Below are positions 48,601 through 57,193 of a stretch of DNA of 64,000 bases, in pieces. Made by a program: the position numbers and the translations under genes. Numbering within the stretch: position 1 is the stretch's first letter; the number at the start of each line of letters is the position of its first letter. A model generated the notes under the pieces. The model saw only the letters and a list, made by a program, of their open reading frames with translations. It had not been told where the DNA came from and did not search any database. The DNA comes from Saprospiraceae bacterium (lineage in GTDB: Bacteria; Bacteroidota; Bacteroidia; Chitinophagales; Saprospiraceae), in the NCBI GenBank assembly GCA_021738725.1, contig JAIPBE010000012.1:18994-82993 (forward strand), read 5' to 3'.

Positions 48601-48928
48601 TCGGGAAGGTTGCCTGCCCGTCAAAAATGGGCGAGAAGGTAACTCCGGCATTAGTGGTCTTCCAGAGCGATCCATGGGCAGAAGCGACATACCACTCCCG
48701 TGGGTCGCTGGGATTGACGTCGATATCAATGACCCGACCGCTGGTGACAGCGGGGCCGATGGAGCGAAACGACAAGCCACTCAGGCTTGTCTTTTCCAGG
48801 GAAAATGTATCCTGTTTTTCAGCGACGAATGCCCCCTTTTGTTCGAAAGGGGTAGCTGTCTGTGCACCCATGAAAAACGGGGTGGCAAAGAGGAATATCA
48901 TCGAAAATAAACGTACCATATACATCAT
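45620..48928 (-). CDS. Large secreted VPS10/BNR-repeat propeller protein (glycosyl-hydrolase-like)
   Basis: An exported protein of 1102 aa (signal peptide MMYMVRLFSMIFLFATPFFMGAQ). It is built of many Asp-box/BNR repeats of the form S.D.G.TW (SEDGGKTWVNKG, TTDGGETWKNVL, STDGGETWNRL, STNAGASWTKV, SDDRGESWREI, TTNGGETWKQI), arranged as in VPS10/sortilin-type or sialidase-type propellers. GVFVSNTPAIHWVKM and FGRGVFILDNYSPFR close the propeller. A C-terminal helical region of about 250 residues follows. Bacteroidota genomes often label this family glycosyl hydrolase, but no catalytic acid can be assigned from the sequence. No T9SS signal is evident. The substrate is unknown. Confidence 0.85.
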   Translation of the reverse strand: MMYMVRLFSMIFLFATPFFMGAQTATPFEQKGAFVAEKQDTFSLEKTSLSGLSFRSIGPAVTSGRVIDIDVNPSDPREWYVASAHGSLWKTTNAGVTFSPIFDGQATFPMGAVTLDPSNPHVVWVGTGENNAHSYVIPGEGVFKSEDGGKTWVNKGLKESQQIGEIVVHPTDSKTVWVASYGPHRQSGGERGVFKTTDGGETWKNVLHPSDYTGCWELHMDPRNPDVLYTVAHQRQRYLTTIVTGGDESGIYKSTDGGETWNRLKGGLPQTMVGRIGMDISPVNPDVLFAVVDAKENKGTYKSTNAGASWTKVSDYTTSYAFYCQKLVCDPVDINRVYGMDIFNQVSIDGGVTWKRFGEDKKHVDNHALWIDPADARHMLSGCDGGVYETFDRGKAWDFKANLPIAECYKVTADNAKPFYNVYIGTQDNNSLGGPSRTINSGGISNADWYFTLGGDGFETQVDWMDPNIVYSQSQFGNLTRYDKRTGERLYLRSFESKGEEAYRFDWDAALLISRHDHKRLYHGGNKVLRSDDRGESWREISPDLTRGVPKELHHLMGRSWSIDEMIAKSSFAHVVTIAESPLNENILYAGSGDGLLHYTHDGGKNWKRARLDGLPEFARIHQIIASAHDTAVAYAACHDFFAGNFKPYLYKTTNGGETWKQINANLPVKGVTYTIGEDHVDPNLLFVGTMYGVFVSNTPAIHWVKMTAGLPASMCVMDLDIQRDENDLVVSSFGRGVFILDNYSPFRQLTTENLSNDAVLFPIEDGLMFIEADPLGFPGVGFQGASYFTTPNPKVGAVITYYIKEAPKSMKDQRNDAEKKLQEAGSDVKHPSYETLKKEAREEDPFLLFTISDLEGQVIRKIKQPLTAGVQRVVWDFRTRPVGPVSLTPYDNSIPWNSPELGYMVAPGNYLVTMFKFENGELTPLGVPQSVTCRPLHQSGHSASEQVELDRFNKEVAKLSRAISAADAHRSHLESDLPYLEQAMMSVPVLRPEWMTDLQAIKLRLEDINEDLNGDGLLVRYEGQSRTSLKGKVDLIIYSLWSTTSATTGTFERAYADANNDFEAVLADIREVDTWIKSLEQMLEQAGAPYTPGRFPEWQKE

Positions 48929-49061
48929 GTAAAGGAGGCTTATGCAGATTGGAAATAGTGGATTCTGGAAAGCAAAGGCCTGAAGATACGGTGCGCAACT
49001 ACAATGACATGGAAGAATGCGACAAGAAATCTGTCGAAAACGAAATCACAATGCCAGAAAC

Positions 49062-50375
49062 TTATTGCCTGATCTGCGCTGCCTCAAGGGTCAGTTCGTC
49101 GAGGGCATCCTGCTGAATCGTGGTAAGCGTGCCGCTCATCAGATTGTCCTGTTCGTAGGGATCCAGGTCCAGATCATACAGCTCCTGTTTTCCATTGTCA
49201 AACTGGATGAGCTTGAAACGGTCATTCCGGATGGCATATCCCGATTTGTTCGGCGTGTTGTTCAGAACTTCTGAATAATTGTAGACTCTGTCAGAGGCCA
49301 CGGATTGTGACAACAGATCCTTGAAACTGTAACTGTCATCTGAAACAGGCAACGTTGCCCCGGTGATCTCGGCAATGGTGGCAAACAGATCAGAAGTGTT
49401 GATCAGGCTCTCGTCCCGGGTATTCTTTCGAGTCACTCCTTTCCCAGCAATGATCATGGGCACATGGATGCCGCCCTGGTAGAGACTGCCCTTTCCCTGT
49501 CCGGCGGTATAGGGTGCTTGCAGCACCATTTGATGCGCGCCATTATCACCGATAAAGATGATCAGGGTATTTTCTCGCTCTTCAGTGGTGAGGTGATCTA
49601 ACAGCCGGCCCATTTCTGCATCCACACTTTCGGTCATGGCGATGAAATAGGGCAAGGGGTTGGCATCGATGCTGGCTTGATCCGTCGGCAGGTTTCCCTG
49701 ACTGTGAAGTGAATCCGGCGGCAGATGGAACGGCACGTGAGGTGCTGTGTAGGCCAGCCAGCAAAACCACGGTTGGGTCTGCTGGTCGATCCAGTCGATG
49801 GCCAGGTCGGTGATCTTGGTGGTGATATATCCGGAATATTGGGATGTTTGACCATTCTGGGTGAGGGGCCAGCTGAAATAATCCTGGACGGCGCCGCCGA
49901 GCAGGCCCGCATAATAGCCGACACCCATATCCGTGGGGCGGGACGGTTCCATATTAGACAAATGCCATTTGCCAATGATGGCGTGACTGTACGCCTGGTT
50001 GGTGGCTTCGTCCATCCTGGTTTGCAGTGTCGTTTCGGTGATGGGAATGGTGGATGCGCCTTCCGCGTTCAACACGCCTGTGCGATAGCCGTAGCGACCG
50101 GTGAGAATGGATGCCCGGGTCGGGGAACATACAGGAAAAGACCAGACCTGATCGAAGGTGATCCCTTCCAGTGCCATGGCTTCCAGATGGGGCATGTTGG
50201 CTTTCATAGCGCCGATGGGGTACCCCGGAGTGCCGTCAATACCCAGGTCATCTGCGATGACCAGAAGGATATTGGGACGCGTATTGCTGGAAGGGTCGCC
50301 TATGATGACTTTATCCTTCGAGCAACCAGCTGCAATTAGCATGAACAAGAGAAAAATGGGGCTGAACCGACGCAT
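49062..50375 (-). CDS. Sulfatase (type I, formylglycine-dependent), lipoprotein
   Basis: An alkaline-phosphatase-superfamily sulfatase of 437 aa, exported as a lipoprotein (LFMLIAAGC, Cys18). Metal and catalytic motifs are visible: ADDLGIDGTPGYP near the N-terminus, CSPTRASILTGR with Cys83 as the residue converted to formylglycine (C-x-P-x-R), IGKWHL, and FIGDNGAH. It should hydrolyse sulfate esters, perhaps from algal or host glycans. No anaerobic maturase gene of known type is adjacent; maturation would need an enzyme elsewhere. It lies upstream of the VPS10 protein on the same strand. Confidence 0.93.
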   Translation of the reverse strand: MRRFSPIFLLFMLIAAGCSKDKVIIGDPSSNTRPNILLVIADDLGIDGTPGYPIGAMKANMPHLEAMALEGITFDQVWSFPVCSPTRASILTGRYGYRTGVLNAEGASTIPITETTLQTRMDEATNQAYSHAIIGKWHLSNMEPSRPTDMGVGYYAGLLGGAVQDYFSWPLTQNGQTSQYSGYITTKITDLAIDWIDQQTQPWFCWLAYTAPHVPFHLPPDSLHSQGNLPTDQASIDANPLPYFIAMTESVDAEMGRLLDHLTTEERENTLIIFIGDNGAHQMVLQAPYTAGQGKGSLYQGGIHVPMIIAGKGVTRKNTRDESLINTSDLFATIAEITGATLPVSDDSYSFKDLLSQSVASDRVYNYSEVLNNTPNKSGYAIRNDRFKLIQFDNGKQELYDLDLDPYEQDNLMSGTLTTIQQDALDELTLEAAQIRQ

Positions 50376-50565
50376 ATCCCTTGGATAGATTTGGATGGGT
50401 CAGGTTTAATTCAGAAAAACCCTGGGAAAATAAAAGGCTCCTACTGGTGACCAAGGTACCATATCCTCATCTTCCAACTGGATCCAATTGTCAGATAGGG
50501 ATAATTTGATGATTCGAATTAGATGGGCTTGTATAAAGCCCTGTACAGTAAACCGTAGATCGAGT

Positions 50566-51018
50566 TTACCCTCTTAGAGCCGACCAAACGACCAACGCAA
50601 ATCCACAAAAGGTGGTGATGGTCCGTACAATATGGAACGACCACCATTGATCCCTCAGGGCTGTCCAGTCCGCTGGCGCTGCGGCTTTATCCCAGGTCAT
50701 GACAATGGCGTTGATCGGTTGGTTGCCAAATCGGGTTGTTAAACCACTAGCGATCATGAAACCTGCAGCGATGAAAAGGGTGATCAACACTGGTCGGTCC
50801 CTTTTCTGTTGGACGGCCGAGATGATGGTCAAAACCAACGTGAGCATTCCCAACAGTGGCATTAGCGTGTTGAGAGCAGTGATCGCCGCCTGTTGCTGTT
50901 CGATATAGGTCTCGGAAGAATACCCTTGCGGATTGTATCCTATCCAGATCACAAAAACGGCCCCGGCCATGATACCGGCTAGGATGATATTGAGAAATCG
51001 GACCAGATTGAGTGTCAT
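50566..51018 (-). CDS. DUF1772 membrane protein
   Basis: A 150-aa membrane protein from the ATG at 51018 (MTLNLVRFLNIILAGIMAGAVF); the track start is eight codons earlier. It has four predicted membrane segments (ILAGIMAGAVFVIWIGY, LGMLTLVLTIISAV, LITLFIAAGFMIAS, HIVRTITTFCGFALVVWSA) and the family features RFGNQPINAIVMTWD and ALRDQWWSFHIVRT, matching DUF1772 (anthrone-oxygenase-like). The function of bacterial members is unknown. Confidence 0.85.
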   Translation of the reverse strand: MTLNLVRFLNIILAGIMAGAVFVIWIGYNPQGYSSETYIEQQQAAITALNTLMPLLGMLTLVLTIISAVQQKRDRPVLITLFIAAGFMIASGLTTRFGNQPINAIVMTWDKAAAPADWTALRDQWWSFHIVRTITTFCGFALVVWSALRG

Positions 51019-51042
51019 ATCAAATGAGTTGAAGGGTGACAA

Positions 51043-51328
51043 TGAACAGAGATGGCCGCTTGATTACAGTACTTCGGTTTCAGACTGCGAATCCTCATCA
51101 GCATATATCTATGCGACTGAGCGAACCTGCTGGTCAGTCATAAATACTACCTGAAAGGAAATAGGATCAAAACACCAATTGAAAAAGTGCCTCTCTCTAA
51201 ACAAGTAAATTATCCACTAAATATAATGCACCCCATCCATATGGATTTCTTTATTTTCAGGATCAACAAGCTTGCAAAACATCTGGAGATATGACCTGGC
51301 CCCTGGATCCATTTGCAGGGACATCATG
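51043..51328. other. Gene-free stretch, nothing recognised
   Basis: I see no gene or clear element between the DUF1772 start and the terminator of the next gene. Confidence 0.4.
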
Positions 51329-51372
51329 AAAAAAAAGTACGCCCCGATCCAGGGACCGGAGCGTACTTTTTT
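51329..51372 (-). terminator. Terminator of the 393-aa T9SS gene
   Basis: An inverted repeat AAAAAAGTACGC/GCGTACTTTTTT encloses an 18-base GC-rich loop. On the minus strand it ends in a run of eight T. It is about 110 bases after the stop codon. Confidence 0.75.
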
Positions 51373-51482
51373 GTGACAAACTGGAATCCTCACAATTCTT
51401 TATGACCGATGACAAATGTCATCGTATTCCTGCAGAATTGCATGTTCGCGATCAGATTGTGATCAAGATAACCACCATCTGG

Positions 51483-52664
51483 TCAATTTGATCCCTGGAT
51501 CTGCACAAGCTGAGATGCCCGAATATTTCCTGAATCGTCCTTGACCCGGATAATATATGTACCTGACGGGGTCGTCGCCGGCAACTCTAAACTGACCGAC
51601 TCTGTTCCGTCTGTCAGTGTTTTTTTGAAGAAAGCCCTGCCCAATACGTCACAGAGCTCAACCTGTCCGGTCAGTCGATCTCCAGCTAATTGCAAGGTAA
51701 ATGTCTGACCGGCGCTGACCGGATTGGGGAAGCCGCTCAGTTCAACCAATGGCAGATCTTGAACAGAGGTTGTATTCTTGGCTGCAGCAGGCCGATAGAC
51801 TGGATTCGTTCCGTATACACCTTCGATATCCAGGGAATAAACTGGACTTCCATACCCGGGGGTATAGAAAACATAAAAGCTGTCGGCGGACATCATTCCC
51901 TGGCTGATGCCAAATGCTCCGAGCAGGAATGACGGAGCTGGTGCTCCACCAAGGAAAAAGCTGTCAATGGCGCTGCGGTAGTCTTTCACCAACAAGACAT
52001 CCATCGGTGAGGATGAATCACCATTTTCCAGAGGAATGGTCAGTTTTCCATAACCCACTACTTCTCTGTCTTCTGTCAGAATACGTTTCTGATAGCCTGG
52101 TGTCTTGTTCAATCCATACGCGGTAACCGTCAGCTGAAAATTGGTGGTTTCCACATGGCTTTCTACCCAATGGTCCTGGTATGCCGTCGGGAATTTGACC
52201 TTGTCGATCCGACCGCCAAACACATCGGCACCGCCCACGAATACCAGCGAATCGTCGGGAGATCCGCTGATCGGCTGAATGGAATATGACACAGTGGAAG
52301 ACCGTTTGCCCATATCATACCAACCCATGTCATCAAGCGCCTCAAAACCTGTACTGGGTAGAAAAAATTGTAGAAAGAGCAGATCTCGCTGGCGCTTGTT
52401 CAACGCTGTCATGAATGCCGGGTCATTCCCTGGTTCGGAATATACATTGACATTGAACTCATCGGCAACCAAATTGCTATAATCCCAATTCTGACCTGGT
52501 CCTTCAGCAGGCAGGCCAACCACCTGCGAACTGAGATAGAATGTATCTGAGAAATTGGCCTGACGGGGAAAATCATCCTTGGTCAGGATGACCTGGGCTT
52601 GCGTCACCTCAACGGACATGATCAGGATGACGATAAATAGAATGAGTTTGTTATTGTTTTTCAT
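51483..52664 (-). CDS. T9SS type A secreted protein of unknown function
   Basis: This is an exported protein of 393 aa from the ATG at 52664 (the ATG at 52667 is an alternative, the track uses 52709), giving the signal peptide MKNNNKLILFIVILIMSVEVTQAQ. The body begins VILTKDDFPRQANFSDTFYLSS and is mostly beta-strand without a family I recognise. The C-terminal ~75 residues (LSGFPNPVSAGQTFTLQL to RASQLVQI) form a type A T9SS sorting domain. It is divergent from the B12 radical SAM gene. Confidence 0.85.
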   Translation of the reverse strand: MKNNNKLILFIVILIMSVEVTQAQVILTKDDFPRQANFSDTFYLSSQVVGLPAEGPGQNWDYSNLVADEFNVNVYSEPGNDPAFMTALNKRQRDLLFLQFFLPSTGFEALDDMGWYDMGKRSSTVSYSIQPISGSPDDSLVFVGGADVFGGRIDKVKFPTAYQDHWVESHVETTNFQLTVTAYGLNKTPGYQKRILTEDREVVGYGKLTIPLENGDSSSPMDVLLVKDYRSAIDSFFLGGAPAPSFLLGAFGISQGMMSADSFYVFYTPGYGSPVYSLDIEGVYGTNPVYRPAAAKNTTSVQDLPLVELSGFPNPVSAGQTFTLQLAGDRLTGQVELCDVLGRAFFKKTLTDGTESVSLELPATTPSGTYIIRVKDDSGNIRASQLVQIQGSN

Positions 52665-52847
52665 CATACAAAGGGTTTGAACGAAATTTAGTGAATTTTT
52701 AGAAATCAATATCCCGATCTATCTCTTTATCTTTTATTGCGGAAGGACCACTGCACTGAATAAATGCAGAGATTCCAACAAACGAACAGCCATCCTTCGA
52801 CCGATCCCAATGTAGCGATGTAAGCTCTGAGTGTGTAATTTCACCCC

Positions 52848-55043
52848 ATGGGTCCGCTCTACCTGATCACGCCTCCATTCACCCAGCTGAATACACCCTA
52901 TCCGGCGACGGCTTACCTGAAAGGATTTCTGAACACCCGCGGCATCCCCGCTCGCCAGGATGATCTGGGGATCGAGGTGATCCTCCACCTGTTCAGCCAA
53001 CAGGGTCTGACCGATCTTTTTGATCGCATTGACCAAGCTGATCATCCGACCTCTGACAATGCCCGACGCATCATCGCTTTGCGCGCAAACTACATTCACA
53101 GCATTGATGCGGTCATCGCCTTTCTTCAGGGAAAGAACCCGACCCTCGCCCATCGCATCTGCCAGGATCGCTTCCTACCGGAAGGATCACGCTTTGCCCA
53201 ATTGGACGACCTGGAATGGGCCTTCGGTGCCCTGGGCATCCAGGACCAGGCCAAACATCTGGCTACCCTCTACCTCGAAGATCTGTCCGACCTCATCCAG
53301 GAATGTATGGACCCGCATTTCGGTTTCAGCCGATATGCTGAACGACTGGGACGATGTGCTTCCACTTTTGATGAGATCTATGATTCTCTGCAGACACCGT
53401 ACACCTTTATAGACACCCTGTTGATCGACCTCCTGGAAGAACGCATGGCCGACATCCAACCTGGCTTGGTGGCCATCTCCGTTCCCTTTCCGGGGAATCT
53501 TTATGCCGGATTTCGTTGTGCTCAATGGATCAAAAAAAACTACCCCGATGTGCCGGTGGCCATGGGCGGTGGTTTCGCCAATACGGAGTTGCGGTCACTT
53601 TCCGATCCACGGGTGTTCGACTTCTTCGATTTTATCACCCTGGATGATGGCGAAGCGCCCCTCGAACACCTGGTCGAACATATCACCGGAAAACGACTTC
53701 AAGCGTTGCTAAAACGGACGTTTGCGCTGGTAGACGGCAAGGTGGACTACCTCAATTTTTCCCTGGACAAGGACTACAAACAGGCGGACTGTGGCACACC
53801 GGATTACAGCGACCTGCCTCTGGATCGCTATATCTCCGTCCTCGAAGTGGCCAACCCCATGCACCGGATGTGGAGCGATGGTCGCTGGAACAAGCTGACC
53901 ATGGCCCACGGCTGCTACTGGGGCAAATGCACCTTTTGCGATATCTCCCTGGACTATATCCAGAAATACGAACCCCTCACCGCGCAGTTGCTCTGTGATC
54001 GGATGGAAGAGATGATCGCTGCCACTGGTGAGACCGGCTTTCACTTTGTGGATGAGGCGGCCCCACCAGCCCTGATGCGCGAACTGGCTATGGAGATCCT
54101 CCGGCGCAACCTCACTGTCACCTGGTGGACCAATATCCGGTTTGAAAAAAGCTTTTCCAAAGATCTATGCATGCTCCTTCGTGCCTCCGGATGTATCGCC
54201 GTGTCAGGTGGACTGGAAGTGGCTTCGGACAGACTGTTAGATCTCATCCAGAAAGGGGTCAGCGTGGCGCAAGTCGCACAAGTGACCCGCAACTTCACGG
54301 AGCAGGGGATCATGGTGCATGCCTATCTGATGTATGCCTTCCCGACCCAGACCGTGCAGGAGACTGTCGACTCACTGGAGATGGTCCGGCAGTTGTTTGA
54401 GGCAGGCGTGATGCAGTCGGGATTCTGGCATCAATTTGCCATGACAGCGCATAGTCCGGTGGGACTGGAACCGGCAGCATTCGGCGTGGAAGCCACCAAC
54501 ACTACTCTGGGTACGTTTGCCAATAATGACATGAACTACGTGGATGCCACGGGCATCGATCACGACCAGTTCAGCTTCGGATTAAAAAAGTCCCTGCTGA
54601 ATTTCATGCATGGTATCGGTTTTGAATTTCCATTGCAAGAATGGTTTGATTTCCCCATTCCTGAAACGACTATCGAAGAAAACTATATCGATTCTGCATT
54701 ACAGGAACCGGAGACTGAAAAATGGAAACCCAATGCCAAAGTGGTCTGGCTGGGAGGGCCGGTGACGGGCAGGTCGATTGCCCGTCTATCCAAAAAAGAT
54801 GACCAGCCGGGAATAGCATTGAAGATCGTAGATCTGCACGAATCGGTCACCATCAAATTGCCACAAAAAGAAGGGGAGTGGATGCTGGGAATTCTTCCTC
54901 AACTTTCAGTGGCCGCCGAGGACCGTGTAAACCTGGGCTACCTTCAAGAAAACTACACATCCGCTGGTTTGACAGCATTTGACATGTTCTGGGAAGGCAG
55001 AGGGATGAAGAACGTGAGGGAGAGGGGGTTGGTGGTGGTGTGA
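52848..55043 (+). CDS. B12-binding-type radical SAM protein
   Basis: A 731-aa enzyme combining an N-terminal cobalamin-binding-like domain (MGPLYLITPPFTQLNTPYPATAYLKGFLNTRG, then PGLVAISVPFPGNLYAGFRCAQWIKKNYPDVPVAMGGGFANTELRSL with a Rossmann feel) and a central radical SAM core. The cluster motif is CYWGKCTFC, followed by TGFHFVDEAAPPALMRELAMEIL and SGGLEVASDRLLDLIQKGV. The N-terminal part lacks an obvious DxHxxG cobalamin-ligand motif, so B12 binding is not certain. Class B family members perform methylations and other radical chemistry; the substrate is unknown. Its ATG is 183 bases from the divergent T9SS gene. Confidence 0.85.
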   Translation: MGPLYLITPPFTQLNTPYPATAYLKGFLNTRGIPARQDDLGIEVILHLFSQQGLTDLFDRIDQADHPTSDNARRIIALRANYIHSIDAVIAFLQGKNPTLAHRICQDRFLPEGSRFAQLDDLEWAFGALGIQDQAKHLATLYLEDLSDLIQECMDPHFGFSRYAERLGRCASTFDEIYDSLQTPYTFIDTLLIDLLEERMADIQPGLVAISVPFPGNLYAGFRCAQWIKKNYPDVPVAMGGGFANTELRSLSDPRVFDFFDFITLDDGEAPLEHLVEHITGKRLQALLKRTFALVDGKVDYLNFSLDKDYKQADCGTPDYSDLPLDRYISVLEVANPMHRMWSDGRWNKLTMAHGCYWGKCTFCDISLDYIQKYEPLTAQLLCDRMEEMIAATGETGFHFVDEAAPPALMRELAMEILRRNLTVTWWTNIRFEKSFSKDLCMLLRASGCIAVSGGLEVASDRLLDLIQKGVSVAQVAQVTRNFTEQGIMVHAYLMYAFPTQTVQETVDSLEMVRQLFEAGVMQSGFWHQFAMTAHSPVGLEPAAFGVEATNTTLGTFANNDMNYVDATGIDHDQFSFGLKKSLLNFMHGIGFEFPLQEWFDFPIPETTIEENYIDSALQEPETEKWKPNAKVVWLGGPVTGRSIARLSKKDDQPGIALKIVDLHESVTIKLPQKEGEWMLGILPQLSVAAEDRVNLGYLQENYTSAGLTAFDMFWEGRGMKNVRERGLVVV

Positions 55044-55729
55044 CAGCCTCCCACAAACACAATACCCTGTATGGGCCAAAGGGGAGAACATCATCTTATG
55101 TTCTGATCAGGCTGGAGCGGAACATTATATACTAGCTCTCATTGCTGTCCAAAAAGTTTAAAATGAAGATTATGGGCATTGATATTCAATACAATATCTA
55201 TCTTCAGTGCTCAATATTCAGATCAGCCCTTGTCTTAAAATTGTCGCCAAACCAGGGCCTCCTAATCACATCAGGGACCCGTCCGTTTTCAGTTATTCGA
55301 ACACTGATCTTATAGCTTGAATCCATGCCTGATGAATGCCGCATTATTTGGTCGGAAAATGGATCCAACATCTATTCAGAAACGAAATCCGCAGAAGTTT
55401 ATCTAATCTTAGATTGGAATACCAGGCTCCGATCAAATACGAGCGGCCGGGGCCTGATGTAGCCGAAACCACGATCAATAAATGAAATGAGTGAGATTTC
55501 TGTCATGATTATGAAGGCCCATTTTGGCGGCAAGCGGTTTTTGGTGACTTTTTGACGCAACAAAAAGTCACTGCCTCGCCGGCAAGAGGCGGGCCAAAAG
55601 CAGTCTTCATATCTTAAGAAATGAGAAACAATTGCTAAGAATGGAACCCGGACTCCTTCCACAGTAAATGAATTAGAATTATTTTGAACAGATGTGACTA
55701 GCTCTGCAGGAATAGAACAATTGTGATTG
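55044..55729. other. Gene-free stretch with a perfect hairpin
   Basis: About 690 bases without a credible gene. The 87-aa ORF at 55399-55662 lacks any family pattern. A perfect hairpin lies at 55544-55571. Confidence 0.45.
55544..55571. repeat. Perfect inverted repeat, 10-bp arms
   Basis: GTGACTTTTT, loop GACGCAAC, AAAAAGTCAC. It lies in a gene-free stretch, about 160 bases after the UPF0158 stop on the minus strand. It may be a distal terminator or a mobile repeat. Confidence 0.75.
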
Positions 55730-56161
55730 CTACTCTATATCCAATTTATCCAAAACCAGCTTTTCAATCTCCTTTGCTTTAAAGTCAAACCATTCTTGCC
55801 GATATTTGGAATCATCGATCAGGCGCTTGAAGTGCTTAAAGGGTTTTCGTGCATTCAACACCTCTAGAAGTTTTCTTTGAAAATATGCGTCCTGTAGTTG
55901 GTCAACAAATGCTTCCATTATTTTAAAGCCTTCATGGCTTGAAGGCGGCTCTATCCGAAAATAATCAGATTCATTCTTTGTGACTTCGTCGATATCATGT
56001 TGAAATACATCCAGATATTCCTGTTCATCGTGATGACTCAAAGCCTCCGGAATGTCAATTACCTCTAAGGTCAATTTATTCACATAACATACGTATCCAG
56101 CCTCAAGGCTTTGCACAATACCTTTTAATATGGGCATTAATTTATCCAAAGAAACAGCCAT
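55730..56161 (-). CDS. UPF0158 family protein
   Basis: A 143-aa protein of the uncharacterised UPF0158 family. MAVSLDKLMPILKGIVQSLEAGYVCYVNKLTLEVIDIPEA opens it, ESDYFRIEPPSSHEGFKIMEAFVDQL and KLLEVLNARKPFKHFKRLIDDS form the core, and YRQEWFDFKAKEIEKL ends it, all matching the family. Function is unknown. It overlaps the DUF3024 gene by 20 bases, so the two are probably cotranscribed. Confidence 0.85.
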   Translation of the reverse strand: MAVSLDKLMPILKGIVQSLEAGYVCYVNKLTLEVIDIPEALSHHDEQEYLDVFQHDIDEVTKNESDYFRIEPPSSHEGFKIMEAFVDQLQDAYFQRKLLEVLNARKPFKHFKRLIDDSKYRQEWFDFKAKEIEKLVLDKLDIE

Positions 56162-56483
56162 AGGAATCCTCTTTAATAGTTAACAACAGATCCTGGAGCC
56201 TGGGTGAATCCGGAAAAGGTTCGTATGCATTCCACTTCAAACTGGCTCTCATCCAGAAAAGCTTCCAAATCCTTCTGGATTGAATGTATCTGATCTTCGC
56301 AAATGGTTCTTTACGAAACACTTGAGGATCATTCCATGCGGGCCGGATCGAATATAGCTCTATGGTATGGTTGGCATAATCATATCCAAAGTCAATCTGT
56401 TTCCTTATGTCAGGATCATCCGGCCGCAGAGACTCAATAAAAGTCGCTATTTCCTTTTCGTGGAGGTCAATTATTTTTCCCAT
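56142..56483 (-). CDS. DUF3024-like protein
   Basis: An uncharacterised protein of 113 aa from the ATG at 56483 (MGKIIDLHEKEIATFIESLRP); the track start (56522) adds 13 residues. The segments DIRKQIDFGYDYANHTIELYSIRPAW and FAKIRYIQSRRIWKLFWMRASLKWNAYEPFPDS closely follow the DUF3024 pattern (RkQlD.gy..n.vel..irP.w and rrkWkLyWmRaslKWh.Y.p.p). It precedes and overlaps the UPF0158 gene. Confidence 0.75.
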   Translation of the reverse strand: MGKIIDLHEKEIATFIESLRPDDPDIRKQIDFGYDYANHTIELYSIRPAWNDPQVFRKEPFAKIRYIQSRRIWKLFWMRASLKWNAYEPFPDSPRLQDLLLTIKEDSYGCFFG

Positions 56484-56619
56484 GGGGTAAAGAGATCTAT
56501 TCTCTTTCAATGGCTCTGGCAAATAAATTTTGGGGGCATTAAAACTTCATCATTCTCCGACGACACCGAGCATAAACGAAAGTACGCAATGTCTCTCAAA
56601 CAGAATCGACCCCTTGTTT

Positions 56620-56943
56620 TCAAAGCCGTTGTTTTGTAAAGTCCTTTCCAATTTCCTCTTTGATCTTTACTTGGTCTTGTCTCGTGTCGATAATGGTTAG
56701 CACAAAAATCCCTTTGGATTGAATTTCGTAAAGGAGAGAAGTCTGCTTCGTCACAACGCACTTCCGCAGTCCTGGCTGTAGTTCGCTTTCAGGAAAACTT
56801 TTGGGGTTCTTTCGGATTAATTGAAGTTTTAAATCAAGTCGTTTTAGAAAATTGAGATTCGACTTTACTGACCATTCTTCACTCAGATATTCCGAAAGTC
56901 TTTCGAGCTTGTCGATTGCAAGTCTGGAAAAACGGACGTTCAT
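56620..56943 (-). CDS. ParE/RelE-type toxin
   Basis: The toxin of a type II pair, 107 aa from the ATG at 56943; the track start is 13 codons upstream, inside the antitoxin gene. VRFSRLAIDKLERLSEYLSEEWSVKSNLNFLKRLDLKLQLIRKNPKSFPES is the ParE/RelE pattern (S..A...l..i..yl...w), with LRKCVVTKQTSLLYEI and IFVLTIIDTRQDQ forming the final strands. Members either poison gyrase or cleave mRNA on the ribosome; the sequence cannot settle which. Its start overlaps the antitoxin stop (ATGA). Confidence 0.85.
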   Translation of the reverse strand: MNVRFSRLAIDKLERLSEYLSEEWSVKSNLNFLKRLDLKLQLIRKNPKSFPESELQPGLRKCVVTKQTSLLYEIQSKGIFVLTIIDTRQDQVKIKEEIGKDFTKQRL

Positions 56944-57170
56944 AAAGACTTTTTCGATAGCCGATCTCGAACAACTTCCCATTCTTCTGTTTCACCATTT
57001 CGTACTTGCTTCCTTCCAATTTCAACTTCTTCTTTTTGGTCAGCTGTCAGTTCGGTCCAAAAATCTTTATCCTCTTGTTTAAGAGTAGCGTAAATCTTGT
57101 CTAAAAGCTCTTTGCTTTCAGATTCAAGTATCTGCTTCACAAGTTCAATTTTCAGGGCTCGAATGTCCAT
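56940..57170 (-). CDS. Antitoxin of the ParE-like pair
   Basis: A small acidic-to-neutral helical protein of 76 aa. I use the ATG at 57170 because the track start (57188) is a TTG overlapping a promoter-like box TATTTTTG. MDIRALKIELVKQILESESKELLDKIYATLKQEDKDFWTELTADQKEEVEIGRKQVRNGETEEWEVVRDRL is one of the helical antitoxin types commonly paired with ParE/RelE toxins. It precedes and overlaps the toxin gene by four bases, which couples translation of the two. Confidence 0.82.
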   Translation of the reverse strand: MDIRALKIELVKQILESESKELLDKIYATLKQEDKDFWTELTADQKEEVEIGRKQVRNGETEEWEVVRDRLSKKSL

Positions 57171-57185
57171 TTCAAGTCGTTTACT

Positions 57186-57193
57186 CAAAAATA
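57186..57193 (-). promoter_or_regulatory. Candidate -7 box (TATTTTTG) of the toxin-antitoxin pair
   Basis: TATTTTTG on the minus strand matches TAnnTTTG, 15 bases before the antitoxin ATG at 57170. Confidence 0.4.

Noticed and set aside
47795-48910. 371-aa forward ORF
   Set aside because: Shadow of the BNR-repeat protein on the minus strand.
55399-55662. 87-aa reverse ORF
   Set aside because: Reads through the GTGACTTTTT hairpin and shows no family pattern.
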